Source of the DNA: Sedimenticola sp.
GTDB lineage: Bacteria; Pseudomonadota; Gammaproteobacteria; Chromatiales; Chromatiaceae
DNA length: 64,000 bases
NCBI GenBank assembly: GCA_002869585.1
Contig: PKUO01000021.1
Coordinates: forward strand, 1 to 64,000
Reading direction: 5' to 3'
Numbering within the stretch: position 1 is the first letter of the stretch; each line of letters begins with the position of its first letter. The notes beneath the pieces were generated by a model, which was given only the letters and a program-made list of their open reading frames with translations, searched no databases and had not been told where the DNA came from. The translations under genes were made by a program, and so were the position numbers. This document shows, one piece after another, positions 10,132 through 18,761 of the stretch.

Positions 10132-10145
10132 TTGTTCAAGATCAA
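10132..10145 (-). promoter_or_regulatory. FNR/CRP-like operator upstream of the receptor operon
   Basis: The 14 bases TTGTTCAAGATCAA match the FNR consensus TTGAT-N4-ATCAA with one mismatch. The site lies 62 bases before the receptor start codon, a sensible distance for an activator near -41.5 if the leader is short. I infer low-oxygen (FNR/Anr-type) control. The 215 bases between the receptor and apaH hold no gene. Confidence 0.45.
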
Positions 10146-10285
10146 GTTGTCAGATAGAGATTGTTTGTAAATCAATGAGTTATGATTTTTTCTGGTGTGA
10201 AATGGTGAATTGCCTGGGGCATGTCACCTGTCGGGTGTGTGATATCACGCACAAACAGGGGGGGTATGGATGGGGTGAGCGCCCG

Positions 10286-11134
10286 CTATGCCTTGCTGAG
10301 ACGCGGTTTGCGGGCGCCGGGACAGTCGATCTGGATTGGTTTCGGGGCCTTGCGCTTTTTCAGGCGGATCGCGGTGAGTTTGCCGCCCCAGAGGCAGCCG
10401 GTATCCAGCGACCAGACGTTGTCGATATGGAGATAGCCGAGTGTGGACCAGTGACCAAAGATGATGCGCTGATGCTGGCTCTTGCGGCCCGGGGCCATGA
10501 ACCAGGGCAGGTAGGGCTTTTTCTGGCTGCCTGGCGGGCCTTTTTCACGCATCGCCATATTGCCTTTGCTGTCGCAGAATCTCAGGCGGGTGAAGGCATT
10601 GATGATGAAACGCAGGCGGTCGTAACCGGAGAGCGAGTCGGACCAGCAGACCGGTTCGTTGCCGTACATCTGATCCAGCAGTTCGGGGTATTGGCTGCTG
10701 CGCAACACCGCCTCCACCTCGCCTGACAGTCGCAGGGCGGTGGGTATATCCCATTGCGGCGGCAGGCCGGCATGCACCATGGTGTAGCCGAGCTTGGCGC
10801 TGTGGTGGAGCAGGGGCTGATGGCGCAGCCAGTCGATCAACTGGTCGCGGTCGTAGGCCTGGAGGATGCTGTCCAGGGTATGGTCCTTGCCCAGATGACG
10901 GGTATTGCCCTGGGCGACCGCCAGTAGGTGCAGGTCATGGTTGCCGAGCACGGTGATGGCCCGGTCACCCAGACCCCTGACGAAGCGCAAAACCTCCAGC
11001 GAACCGGGTCCGCGATTGACCAGGTCGCCGGCGAACCAGAGCTTGTCTTTCTGGGGATCGTATTCAATCTTATCGAGCAGGCGTCTCAGGTCGTCGTAAC
11101 AGCCCTGAATGTCACCGATAACGTAAACGGCCAT
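10286..11134 (-). CDS. apaH: Symmetrical bis(5'-nucleosyl)-tetraphosphatase
   Basis: ApaH hydrolyses Ap4A to two ADP. The 282-residue protein has the metallophosphatase motifs in order: GDIQGC at residues 7-12, GDLVNRGP at 36-43, GNHD at 65-68, and later TMVHAGLPPQW and FGHWSTLGY. Length matches the family (about 280). It is the last gene of a minus-strand set apaG-yjdF-apaH; in most relatives apaG and apaH are adjacent. The C-terminal 25 residues are Lys/Arg rich. Confidence 0.95.
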   Translation of the reverse strand: MAVYVIGDIQGCYDDLRRLLDKIEYDPQKDKLWFAGDLVNRGPGSLEVLRFVRGLGDRAITVLGNHDLHLLAVAQGNTRHLGKDHTLDSILQAYDRDQLIDWLRHQPLLHHSAKLGYTMVHAGLPPQWDIPTALRLSGEVEAVLRSSQYPELLDQMYGNEPVCWSDSLSGYDRLRFIINAFTRLRFCDSKGNMAMREKGPPGSQKKPYLPWFMAPGRKSQHQRIIFGHWSTLGYLHIDNVWSLDTGCLWGGKLTAIRLKKRKAPKPIQIDCPGARKPRLSKA

Positions 11135-11184
11135 CTAAAACATCTCTCCCTGGTCAGGTCGCTACCTGCCAGTCTGCTGATCGG

Positions 11185-11811
11185 TTAGTTGATGTTGAGG
11201 TGGGATTGTAACTGTCTGCGGTGGAAAGGCCCAAGTAATAACTGGGAACAGAGTGCGCCGATCAGGGCCAGAAACATGTCCCACTGGGTATCCCAGTGGT
11301 CACCCTGGGTGCCGAGAAACGCCTCCGCCGCCTCCTCGCTGATCAGCGCCGTCCACCATTCGAGCATTTCATAGAGGGCGGAAAAGGCGAGGCAGATCGA
11401 GGTGACGATCAGAAACAGCCATTTGCCCTCCTGCAGGGGGGAGCGGCGCAACAGGATCTCCCGGGCGAGGATTGCCGGGATAAACCCCTGGGCGAAATGG
11501 CCCACCCGGTCGTAGTGGTTGCGTGATAGCTCGTAGGTGTCGCGCAGCCAGTTGAACAGAGGGACCTCGGCGTAGGTATAGAAGCCACCGATGATCAGGA
11601 TCACGGCGTGTATCGCCAGCAGGCGATAGAGCACGGGTGTCAGTGGAAAGGCTTTGTAGGTCGGCAGCAGCAGGGCGATGCCGATCATCACCGGTGCGGT
11701 CTCGAGAAACCAGGTGTAGCGGTCCGCCACCGGATCTATGCCGCTGGCTACGAGAAACAGGCTGACGGCGATCAGCAGGTAGAGGGGTTCCTGTCTCTGT
11801 GTGTTGAGCAT
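11185..11811 (-). CDS. yjdF: YjdF/DUF2238 family inner-membrane protein
   Basis: This 208-residue membrane protein has about six helices and the DUF2238 signature: an NHYDRVGHFAQGFIPAILAREIL loop and FSALYEMLEWWTA, with GDHWDTQWDMFLALIGA near the end. Function is unknown; conserved His, Asp and Glu could bind a metal. ATG 11811 begins 7 bases after the apaG stop; the in-frame sequence above it overlaps apaG and is low in sense. Placement between apaG and apaH implies co-transcription but no obvious joint role. Confidence 0.85.
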   Translation of the reverse strand: MLNTQRQEPLYLLIAVSLFLVASGIDPVADRYTWFLETAPVMIGIALLLPTYKAFPLTPVLYRLLAIHAVILIIGGFYTYAEVPLFNWLRDTYELSRNHYDRVGHFAQGFIPAILAREILLRRSPLQEGKWLFLIVTSICLAFSALYEMLEWWTALISEEAAEAFLGTQGDHWDTQWDMFLALIGALCSQLLLGPFHRRQLQSHLNIN

Positions 11812-11818
11812 CCGGCCG

Positions 11819-12202
11819 CTAGTGCAGGGTCTTTGGCTTCGCCAGCGAGAAGGCCGGTATCGGGGTGTCGAAATGTTCGCCGTTCTCGCCCTGCATCTGG
11901 TAGCTGCCGTGCATGCTGCCCACCGGGGTCTCGATGGCGGCGCTGCTGGTATAGACGAAGTTTTCACCGGGCTTCAGGAGGGGCTGTTTTCCCACCACGC
12001 CCTCGCCCACCACTTCCTGGGTCTGGCCGTCGGCATTGGTGATAATCCAGTGGCGTCCGATCAGTTTGGCGGCGCTGCTGCCCCTGTTCTGGATATTGAT
12101 GGTGTAAGCAAACACATAGCGCTGGTCTTCTGGCGCTGACTGCTCATCGATGAAGGCGACATCCACATCGATGACGATGTTGTGCTGGGTATCCTGTGGC
12201 AT
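11819..12202 (-). CDS. apaG: ApaG (CorD) family protein
   Basis: The 127-residue product is ApaG, an FnIII-like beta-sandwich protein usually linked to apaH. It shows the family core RYVFAYTINIQNRGS, RHWIITNADGQTQEV, GEGVVGKQPLLKPGE and GSMHGSYQM. Biochemical function is unsettled (Co2+/Mg2+ homeostasis phenotypes). ATG 12202 gives the family's standard length; a longer frame upstream has no similarity and overlaps the divergent ankyrin gene. Stop codon is TAG. Confidence 0.95.
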   Translation of the reverse strand: MPQDTQHNIVIDVDVAFIDEQSAPEDQRYVFAYTINIQNRGSSAAKLIGRHWIITNADGQTQEVVGEGVVGKQPLLKPGENFVYTSSAAIETPVGSMHGSYQMQGENGEHFDTPIPAFSLAKPKTLH

Positions 12203-12270
12203 ATGCAGATGGTCGAGTTGGCATTGGCTGAATTGCCGCATGAAGGTATCGGCAGCGGCCCGGAAAAGCA

Positions 12271-12292
12271 AGGCCAATTTTAGGCCAATTTT
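12271..12292. repeat. 11-bp tandem direct repeat
   Basis: Two back-to-back copies of AGGCCAATTTT lie in the 144-base divergent gap between apaG and the ankyrin gene. They could be a binding site for a regulator of either gene or chance; no known operator matches. Confidence 0.4.
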
Positions 12293-12346
12293 AGATTGTT
12301 TGCGTTTGGCCGCTAAACAGGGCATGAGTGAATTCGGGAGGTTCGA

Positions 12347-12808
12347 ATGTTGAACAAATCGGGTGTTTTTCTGTTGCTGACGTTGTTGGCCGGGACCTGT
12401 CTGGCGGCGGATATGGGACAGCGGTTGGTGGCCGCCGCTGCCAGTGGCGATGAGCGGGTCGTGCTGAATATGCTGGCCCAAGGGGTGGACGCCAACACCA
12501 AGAATGCCGCTGGCCGGCCGGTTTTGCTGCTGGCCGCCTACAATGGGAATATCCGTACCTTGCGCGCCCTGCTGGGCGCCGGTGCGGATATGAATGCGGT
12601 GGATGGTGCCGGTAACAGCGCCCTGCACGAGGCATCGGCCTTTGGACGGGTAGACTCGGTGGAGGCGCTGATTCTGGCGGGCGCGGATGTCAACCTGAAG
12701 AACAGCGCAGGGCAGGGCGCGCTGAAACGCGCCGCCCTGGGCAAGCATCAGGCGGTTATCAAGTTGCTTGAGGAGGCAGGCGCCACGGAGGATGCCTCTG
12801 CCAACTGA
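12347..12808 (+). CDS. Secreted ankyrin-repeat protein
   Basis: The 153-residue protein starts with a clear signal peptide (LLLTLLAGTCLAAD). It then carries about four ankyrin repeats from residue 25 to 150, such as NAAGRPVLLLAAYNGN, DGAGNSALHEASAFGR and NSAGQGALKRAALGKH. It is predicted to be periplasmic and to bind proteins. GGGAGG lies 6-7 bases before ATG. It is transcribed away from apaG and opens a small plus-strand island that lies where rsmA is normally found. Partner unknown. Confidence 0.85.
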   Translation: MLNKSGVFLLLTLLAGTCLAADMGQRLVAAAASGDERVVLNMLAQGVDANTKNAAGRPVLLLAAYNGNIRTLRALLGAGADMNAVDGAGNSALHEASAFGRVDSVEALILAGADVNLKNSAGQGALKRAALGKHQAVIKLLEEAGATEDASAN

Positions 12809-13011
12809 GACGTGTTTGAGTCGCAACACGCATTCGTGTCGGAATTTGCCACCTTTAGTGTGGCCTGGTTCCCGCCTCGCCCGGACCCGGTTCAAAAAAG
12901 TGGCAGTAAATGCCCGCGATTTCCCCTGATGTGAAATGGTTCAAGGTGCGGTTATGGGCTATGATCCATGCTTGCACTTCCAGCACTGCCGTGACATCAG
13001 GAATTTACACA

Positions 13012-13143
13012 ATGCAACGTTTACCAAAATGGCGGATCAAGTTGGATCCTCTTACCCTGTTGATAATGCTGGTTGGGGTGGCGTTTTCGGCGACGCTGTT
13101 GGCTCAGGTACATCTTCTAGGTGGGATCGTGGTGGGAGGCTGA
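13012..13143 (+). CDS. Possible 43-residue membrane peptide
   Basis: A short frame from ATG 13012, with AGGA about 10 bases upstream, encodes a basic N-terminus (MQRLPKWRIKLDP) and one hydrophobic helix (LTLLIMLVGVAFSATLLAQVHLLGG). A perfect 10-bp hairpin spans its stop codon, as expected for a transcript end. This supports a real small gene, but there is no family assignment. The 200 bases before it hold no other gene. Confidence 0.4.
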   Translation: MQRLPKWRIKLDPLTLLIMLVGVAFSATLLAQVHLLGGIVVGG

Positions 13144-13161
13144 GGCTGTTTTCAGCCTCCC
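13134..13161 (+). terminator. Hairpin at the end of the small membrane ORF
   Basis: GGGAGGCTGA and TCAGCCTCCC form a perfect 10-bp stem around an 8-base loop, overlapping the TGA stop at 13141. Only a weak T-rich stretch (CTTCTC) follows, so termination may be inefficient. Confidence 0.5.
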
Positions 13162-13380
13162 TTCTCATTCCATGACCAGGATACCAGTTCACTAGTACAG
13201 AACAGAGCCACAAGCCCCCGTTCTCCTGTCGTCAGGGCGATTTCAGATCGCTGTACAGATCGTCCTGAGTTTTCTATCCATCACTTCTCCTCTGCGTTTG
13301 CCTGAGCTATTTTCTGCCATTGTTTCTATGGCCGTTCAAGTGTGTGTCGGTGGCATAAACAGATCCACGACACCATCATT

Positions 13381-13440
13381 AATTAAATTTATATAATTAT
13401 TAGTTATTATGATAATTATCTGTCAGCTGCTATAGTTTAC
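13381..13440 (+). promoter_or_regulatory. AT-rich promoter region before the DsrC-like gene
   Basis: The 335 bases from 13162 to 13496 hold no gene. Within them 13381-13440 is very AT-rich, ending in TATAGT (13431-13436) as a possible -10. The stretch 13402-13420 contains GATAATTATC and matches a Fur box at about 13 of 19 positions, which is weak in such AT-rich DNA. I call only a probable promoter. Confidence 0.35.
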
Positions 13441-13445
13441 TTAAT

Positions 13446-13466
13446 CCGCACTGATCGCCAGTGCGG
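13446..13466 (+). other. Inverted repeat in the leader of the DsrC-like gene
   Basis: CCGCACTG-ATCGC-CAGTGCGG is a perfect 8-bp stem with a 5-base loop, 30 bases before the start codon. It could be an operator or an mRNA leader hairpin. Confidence 0.4.
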
Positions 13467-13496
13467 TCGAGTCAACCATTTCAGGATCAGACGGCC

Positions 13497-13847
13497 ATGA
13501 ATACGACACATTTTGCTGAATATTCGGGCCTGGACACTCAGGTCGCGAATCTGCCATTCGATGACGATGGTTTTCTGCTGGACCCCAAATTATGGAATGA
13601 CGGGGTTGCCAAGATGATTGCCCAGATCGATGGCATCGGGGATCTCACTACCGAGCACTGGGCGGTCATCCGGGTGCTGCGTGATCTCTATCTGCGGCTT
13701 GGCGCCATTCCGCCGATGCGACGCATCTGTCGGGACAGCGCCCTCAGCCGCGACCAGGTCAAAAGCCTGTTTGGTAGTTGCCGTCAGGTGTGGCGTATCG
13801 CCGGGCTGCCACATCCCGGCGATGAGGCGCTGGCTTACATGAGCTAA
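13497..13847 (+). CDS. DsrC/TusE-fold protein lacking both signature cysteines
   Basis: The 116-residue protein matches the DsrC/TusE family: FDDDGFLLDPKLWNDGVAKMIA, LTTEHWAVIRVLRDLYLRLGAIPPMRRI, and the C-terminal WRIAGLPHPG. In sulfur-relay DsrC, one Cys lies in the AC(K/R)IAGLP segment and the second ends PTGC. Here these positions are Trp99 and Glu110, and the tail extends to YMS. The only cysteines, 78 and 95, are elsewhere. It therefore cannot form the usual trisulfide chemistry and may be regulatory. ATG 13497 has AGGA about 10 bases upstream. The gene is flanked by an AT-rich promoter region and a terminator, so it appears to be a single transcription unit. Confidence 0.85.
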   Translation: MNTTHFAEYSGLDTQVANLPFDDDGFLLDPKLWNDGVAKMIAQIDGIGDLTTEHWAVIRVLRDLYLRLGAIPPMRRICRDSALSRDQVKSLFGSCRQVWRIAGLPHPGDEALAYMS

Positions 13848-13931
13848 TGGCCGAGTTGTGGCGATCTAAGGTCGCAGTTGCATTGGGCAATGCGGAAAAC
13901 TAAAGACTGCATTGCCTGGTACCTCCCTTCG

Positions 13932-13955
13932 CCCGGCCTGTCCGGGTATTTTTTT
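13932..13955 (+). terminator. Rho-independent terminator after the DsrC-like gene
   Basis: CCCGG-CCTGT-CCGGG forms a GC stem directly followed by TATTTTTTT. It lies 85 bases after the DsrC-like stop and 30 bases before the convergent pdxA end. Confidence 0.7.
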
Positions 13956-13985
13956 CTCGGGAGGTCTATGCCTGCAGAGCGGGCA

Positions 13986-14981
13986 TCAGGTCTTGCGGTT
14001 TTCGACCAGCATCCGGGCGGATTCTATGGCCGCCAGCAGGCTGCCCACTTCGGCTTTGCCGCTACCCGCCAGTTCCAGGGCTGTTCCATGATCGACCGAG
14101 GTGCGGATGATCGACAGACCCAGGGTGATATTGACCGCATGCCCAAACCCCTTGTGTTTGAGCACTGGCAGCCCCTGGTCGTGATACATCGCCAGGGTTG
14201 CATCGGCCTGTTCCAGAAAACGCGGGGTATAGAGGGTGTCGGCCGGTAAGGGTCCCTGCAGTTGCATGCCTTCTCCCCTGAGTTGTTCGAGCACCGGGGT
14301 GATGGTCTCGATCTCCTCCATGCCCAGATGCCCCCCCTCGCCGGCATGGGGATTCAGGCCGCATACCAGGATGTTGGGTCGTGGGATGCCGAAGCGGTTC
14401 ACCAGGTCGTGGTGGAGGATGCGGATGACCTTCTCCAGGATCTCTCTGGTGATCGCTGCGCTCACCATCGCCAGGGGCAGGTGAGTGGTGGCAAGGGCGA
14501 CCCGCAGTCCGGGGCAGGCGAGCATCATGACCGGATAGCCGCCGGTGAGATCGGCTAGAAATTCGGTATGGCCGGTGAAGGGGAGCCCGGCATCGTTGAT
14601 GATGCCCTTGTGGACCGGCCCGGTTACCAGGGCCGAGAACTCACCGGTCAGACAGCCTTCGGTGGCGGTTCGCAATGTATCCAGCACATAGTTGGCATTG
14701 CGGCTGTCGAGCTTGCCAGCGCTTGCCGCTGTCTGGAGAGGTACAGGCAGAACAGTCAGACGGCCTGGGGCGGTTGCCACACAGGACTGGCCCGCTTGAA
14801 ACAGCTCTATCTCCAGAGGCAGATTCAGTTGTCCGGCGCGATCGCGCAGCAGTTGTGGATCACAGACCACTACAATTTCGGCGGCGCGCGCCTGTTGGGC
14901 CAGTTGCACACAGAGGTCAGGGCCTATGCCCGCCGGTTCGCCCGGTGTCAGGGCCAGGGGGGCCTTGGGTTTGTTCATCAC
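13986..14981 (-). CDS. pdxA: 4-hydroxythreonine-4-phosphate dehydrogenase
   Basis: PdxA oxidises 4-phosphohydroxy-L-threonine in the deoxyxylulose-5-phosphate-dependent route to pyridoxal phosphate. The 331-residue protein has the family landmarks: [14 protein letters not shown] at residues 11-24, [25 protein letters not shown] in the middle, [12 protein letters not shown], and [15 protein letters not shown] (metal-binding His and Asp). It follows surA by 17 bases in the lptD-surA-pdxA operon. In most gammaproteobacteria rsmA and apaG come next; here the following sequence is on the other strand. Confidence 0.96.
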   Translation of the reverse strand: MMNKPKAPLALTPGEPAGIGPDLCVQLAQQARAAEIVVVCDPQLLRDRAGQLNLPLEIELFQAGQSCVATAPGRLTVLPVPLQTAASAGKLDSRNANYVLDTLRTATEGCLTGEFSALVTGPVHKGIINDAGLPFTGHTEFLADLTGGYPVMMLACPGLRVALATTHLPLAMVSAAITREILEKVIRILHHDLVNRFGIPRPNILVCGLNPHAGEGGHLGMEEIETITPVLEQLRGEGMQLQGPLPADTLYTPRFLEQADATLAMYHDQGLPVLKHKGFGHAVNITLGLSIIRTSVDHGTALELAGSGKAEVGSLLAAIESARMLVENRKT

Positions 14982-14998
14982 GCTCGGCCTGTCCCGGA

Positions 14999-16309
14999 TC
15001 AGTTGTCGTCCAGGCGCATGTCCACATAGGCCTCATCGCGCAGACGCCGCAGATAGAGCTCGCTCTCCTCTTCCATCTTGCGCTTGATGATCGCCTTGCG
15101 CGCCTCGGCCTTCTGGATGGTCGCGGTGTTGTCATGCTCCCTGCGCTCCATCACCTGCACCAGATGCCAGCCCAGATCGGTGCGGAAGGGCTCGCTCAGC
15201 TGGTTGGGCTGCAGCTCTTTCACCACCTGCTCGAACTGCGGGAACAGGTCGCCGGGTGTGGTCCAGCCGAGATCGCCGCCGCTGATTGCGGTGGATTTGT
15301 CATCGGAATGGGAGCGGGCCAGATTGGCGAAGTCATCGCCGTTTTCAATGCGCATTTTCAGCTGTAGCAGGCGGGTTCTGGCGTCGTTGTCCGAGGTCAC
15401 TTCATTGGTATTGATCAGGATGTGCCGAACATGGGTCTGGGTGATGATGTGCCGCTGTTCACCCTCAGCTTCATTGAGCTTGATGATGTGAAAGCCGCTC
15501 GGGGTATGGATGGGATCACTGATGTCGCCCACGCCCATGTCGCGTACCTGTTCGACGAAGATGGTCGGCAGCTGATTGGCCGGCCGCCAGCCCAGGTCGC
15601 CCCCCTCCAGGGCCTGGTTGCCATCCGATTCGGCCACAGCCAGGGATTTGAAGTCCGCTCCTTCGCGCAGCCGTTTGATGATGCTTTCCGCTTTCGCCTG
15701 GGCGTTTTGCAGCTGTTCGGGTGAGGCGCCCTCAGGGGTGGCGACCAGGATATGCGAGAGATGGTAGTTGTTGCGCGAGCCACTGTCCTTGGCGTGCTGG
15801 GTGAGGAAGACATCCACCTCCTGGTCGGTGACGCGTATGCGGTTGCGGATCTCCTGATCCTGCAGCTTGGCAAGGATAATCTGGGAGCGGATATCCTCGC
15901 GGTAGCTGTTGAAGCTGACACCCTGCTGCTCCAGCGCCTGACGGAACTCGGAGAGGGTGAGGTTGTTCTTTTTGGCGATGTTGTTGATGGCCTGGGCCAG
16001 CACATCTTCGCCTACGTTGATCCCCACCTGGGCTGCGGCGGCCAGCTGCAGCTTTTTCAGCACCAGGCGCTCCAGAACCTGTTTTCTGAGGGTGTCCATC
16101 GACGGCAGATTGGTGTTGCTCTGTTGCAGCTGGATCAGGATGGTTTTCATCTCCCGGTCCAGTTCGCTCTGGGCGACGATGTCGTCGTTGATCAGGGCTA
16201 CGATGCGGTCAACCTGGGTAACTTCGGCGTTGACCCCGTGAGCGGCGAGAAGGCATGTCATGCCCAATACCAGGGCGCGTAGTTTTTTTGCGTGCATGAA
16301 AATTGTCAT
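14999..16309 (-). CDS. surA: Periplasmic chaperone and prolyl isomerase SurA
   Basis: SurA escorts outer-membrane proteins, including LptD, through the periplasm. The 436-residue protein has a signal peptide ([21 protein letters not shown]). An N-terminal chaperone domain follows, then two parvulin PPIase domains, the first around [18 protein letters not shown] and the second around [18 protein letters not shown], and a C-terminal helix. ATG 16309 is preferred because AGGA lies 6 bases upstream; ATG 16297 is also possible. It starts 20 bases after lptD ends, so the factor and its client are co-transcribed. Confidence 0.95.
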   Translation of the reverse strand: MTIFMHAKKLRALVLGMTCLLAAHGVNAEVTQVDRIVALINDDIVAQSELDREMKTILIQLQQSNTNLPSMDTLRKQVLERLVLKKLQLAAAAQVGINVGEDVLAQAINNIAKKNNLTLSEFRQALEQQGVSFNSYREDIRSQIILAKLQDQEIRNRIRVTDQEVDVFLTQHAKDSGSRNNYHLSHILVATPEGASPEQLQNAQAKAESIIKRLREGADFKSLAVAESDGNQALEGGDLGWRPANQLPTIFVEQVRDMGVGDISDPIHTPSGFHIIKLNEAEGEQRHIITQTHVRHILINTNEVTSDNDARTRLLQLKMRIENGDDFANLARSHSDDKSTAISGGDLGWTTPGDLFPQFEQVVKELQPNQLSEPFRTDLGWHLVQVMERREHDNTATIQKAEARKAIIKRKMEEESELYLRRLRDEAYVDMRLDDN

Positions 16310-16328
16310 CTGTGTCCTGCTTGTCATC

Positions 16329-18668
16329 TCAGTCGGCGTCATAGCCGAGAATGCCACGTTCAAGAAAACGATCTATTCTATCACCGATGCTGGTCAGTCC
16401 CTTGAGTTCCAGTTGCAGGAACAGCGAGGAGACCAGATCGTCGTTGGCGGCGGTACGGTGCTGCCGGGTGATCAGGCGGGTGGTCAAGCAGCAGCTTTGG
16501 TACTCGATGCCGGCGAAGCTCTCCAATGTTTGATTGTGTAACAGGGAATAGTTCCATCGCGCAACGCCATGCAGACGGGAGGTTATCGGCCAGCGGGCGG
16601 AGATGTCGGTCTGCTCCAGGAGGCCGTCGGTATGGCGATAGGCCAGGTTGAGGATGCGCTGTTCCCGGTCCTGGTACTGCAGGGCTATGCCGCTCTTTTC
16701 CCGTTGCTGCTGTTTGTTGTGGGGGTTCCACTGAATGCCGGCCCGGCCTTTCCAGTGACTGCTCAGCTTGGCGGCGACTTCCGCAACAATCGCTGAGCTG
16801 CTCTTGTCCGCCGGGGTATCGCCGGTGAGCTGGATCTCGCGGTCGGCAAAATAGATGATCTGTCCCAGGCTGGCACGGAACAGCTCCTCGCCCGTGCGGT
16901 TGCTCAGGCTGCGCGTGCTCAGGGCGGCGGTCAGCTGATTGGCGTCGCCAACCCGGTCGGCGCCACTGAAGCGGTTCTCGCGAAACAGGTTGGCAAAGCT
17001 GAAATCCAGCTCGGCGCTGTCGAAGTCGGGCAGCTCCTGCTGATCCTCTCTGGTGGTGTAGAGGTAGAAAAGCCGGGGTTCCAGGGTTTGCGTGATCGCG
17101 TTACCGAACCAGTTGGCATCGCGCTCGTAGAACAGGCCGCTGTCGAGACTGAAGGTTGTCGTGGTGCGGGTGGGTTCGTCATCGTAACCGGCGAGCTGTT
17201 CCTGCAGGTCGTAGGCTGTATGGCGGGCGCTCAGCTTCGGCGTCAGATAGCCCCAGCTGCGCCGCAGCGGCAGGCTGGCCGAGGGGAGAATATCGATGCG
17301 GCTGCCATGCACTGTGTCATCCTTGCCAAAGTAGACATACTCAGAGCGCAGCTGGTAATTCAGGCCAAAGGCCTGGTTGGGTTTGTTCAGGTTGAACAGC
17401 ACCTGGGGCAGGCGGCTGTAAGGCCGATTGACTGCCGCAATGCTCTCATCAATGGTTTGGAACTTCTGCAGCCGTCCGAGCAGGTTCCAGTCCTGCCCCT
17501 GGTAATGCAGATCGCCGCGCCGCTCGATGTGCTTGACGCTGGTGGCTGCCAGGCTTTCGCCGAGATCGTCGAGATAGTCGTTGTCCGAGATGTAATTCAG
17601 ATTGATGTCGTAGCGCCAACGGTGCCAGGGTCGCCCCTGGGCCAGCAGCTTGGCTGCCCCGCGGCCGCTCTCATCTTCGACATTATGCTCGCGGTCATTG
17701 GGTAGCCACTCCGCCTGCAGTTGTGCCCGGTGCTCATCCTCCAGGTAGCGCAGCTCGGTGCCCAGCATCAGGCCGCGCTTGCTCATGATGCGCGGGGTGA
17801 GGGTGGCGTCGTAGTTGGGTGCGAGGTTGAAGTAGTATGGAACGGAGAGGTCCAGGCCGCTATTGCTGCTGGCGCCGATTTTCGGAATAAGAAAGCCCGA
17901 CTTGCGCCGGTCATCGATCGGGAAGCTGGCGTAAGGGGTATAGAAAATAGGCACGCCTTTGAAGCTGAGCGTGACGTTCCGCGCTGACCCCTGTCCCGCG
18001 TCCTGATCAATGGTCATGTCGCGCGCCTTCAGCTGCCAGTCCTCATTTCCCGGCGCGCAGGTGGTGTAACTGATGCCGGAGAGCTGGGCAGTGGTGTTGT
18101 TTTCGATCTGCAGGCTTTCAGCCGTGCCACGTGCGGCGCGGCTGATCAGCCGGTATTCGACCTGCTCGGCGCTGCCGCGCTTGTCTTTCAGGTTGTAGCT
18201 GGCCCGGGTCGCCGCCAGGCGCAGCCCCTTCTGCTCGAAGAATACCCGGTTCTCGGCGTCAATGGTCTCCTGCAGGCGGTCGTAAACGGCGTGATTGGCG
18301 CCGATTCGCTCACTGTCGCTGATGATTTCGACATTCCCGCTGAAAACCGCCTTGTTCTCCGTGCGGTAGAGCTCAGCGGCATCGGCATGGATCTCGGTGG
18401 TGCCCATTTCGGGCCGTGGCAGTGCAGGCTGGGTAAAACCCTGTTTCGGAGAGCATTGGCTCCAGTCCAGACCCTGATCAAGCCGGGGATCGGCGCTGAC
18501 GCTCTCGTCAACCGAGCAGTCCCAGTCTTCACGGGTGTTGGATTCACACTGCCATTTGGAGGCGGCCTGTGAGGCTGGCATGATCAGCAGTCCGCTGATG
18601 GCAATCGGCAGGATACGTCTTATTCCTGGCACTGGTTGTCTCGGTTTGATCGTTATTGTCGAGTACAT
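16329..18668 (-). CDS. lptD: LPS-assembly outer-membrane protein LptD
   Basis: LptD forms the outer-membrane barrel that, with LptE, inserts lipopolysaccharide. The 779-residue protein has a signal peptide (ILPIAISGLLIMPASQAAS). Two cysteines in WQCESNTREDWDC follow at the mature N-terminus, then the OstA/LptA-like jellyroll (TEIHADAAELYRTENKAVF) and a long beta-barrel. A C-terminal cysteine pair lies near YQSCCLTTRL, matching the inter-domain disulfides. ATG 18668 gives the family's length; the frame is open further upstream but overlaps amgK without similarity. It is divergent from amgK, a common pairing. Confidence 0.95.
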   Translation of the reverse strand: MYSTITIKPRQPVPGIRRILPIAISGLLIMPASQAASKWQCESNTREDWDCSVDESVSADPRLDQGLDWSQCSPKQGFTQPALPRPEMGTTEIHADAAELYRTENKAVFSGNVEIISDSERIGANHAVYDRLQETIDAENRVFFEQKGLRLAATRASYNLKDKRGSAEQVEYRLISRAARGTAESLQIENNTTAQLSGISYTTCAPGNEDWQLKARDMTIDQDAGQGSARNVTLSFKGVPIFYTPYASFPIDDRRKSGFLIPKIGASSNSGLDLSVPYYFNLAPNYDATLTPRIMSKRGLMLGTELRYLEDEHRAQLQAEWLPNDREHNVEDESGRGAAKLLAQGRPWHRWRYDINLNYISDNDYLDDLGESLAATSVKHIERRGDLHYQGQDWNLLGRLQKFQTIDESIAAVNRPYSRLPQVLFNLNKPNQAFGLNYQLRSEYVYFGKDDTVHGSRIDILPSASLPLRRSWGYLTPKLSARHTAYDLQEQLAGYDDEPTRTTTTFSLDSGLFYERDANWFGNAITQTLEPRLFYLYTTREDQQELPDFDSAELDFSFANLFRENRFSGADRVGDANQLTAALSTRSLSNRTGEELFRASLGQIIYFADREIQLTGDTPADKSSSAIVAEVAAKLSSHWKGRAGIQWNPHNKQQQREKSGIALQYQDREQRILNLAYRHTDGLLEQTDISARWPITSRLHGVARWNYSLLHNQTLESFAGIEYQSCCLTTRLITRQHRTAANDDLVSSLFLQLELKGLTSIGDRIDRFLERGILGYDAD

Positions 18669-18732
18669 GGCGGCTGTTGTTGTTAACTTCCACGCAATGC
18701 ACTGTGACAGGAAACCACCGCGATAACATCGA

Positions 18733-18761
18733 TTGTCAGCAGATGGTAAGAGTCGCATAAA
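18733..18761 (+). promoter_or_regulatory. Candidate sigma70 promoter for the amgK-like gene
   Basis: TTGTCA (18733-18738) is separated by 17 bases from CATAAA (18756-18761). The -10 falls in a 10-bp tandem repeat, TCGCATAAAA / TCGCATAGAA at 18753-18772. A leader of about 90 bases would precede ATG 18862. No experimental support. Confidence 0.35.

Noticed and set aside
12203-12895. N-terminal extension of ApaG to 12895
   Set aside because: It lies opposite the ankyrin gene; ApaG has its full family length from 12202.
13402-13420. Fur box before the DsrC-like gene
   Set aside because: Only about 13 of 19 positions match, in a very AT-rich stretch where such matches occur by chance.
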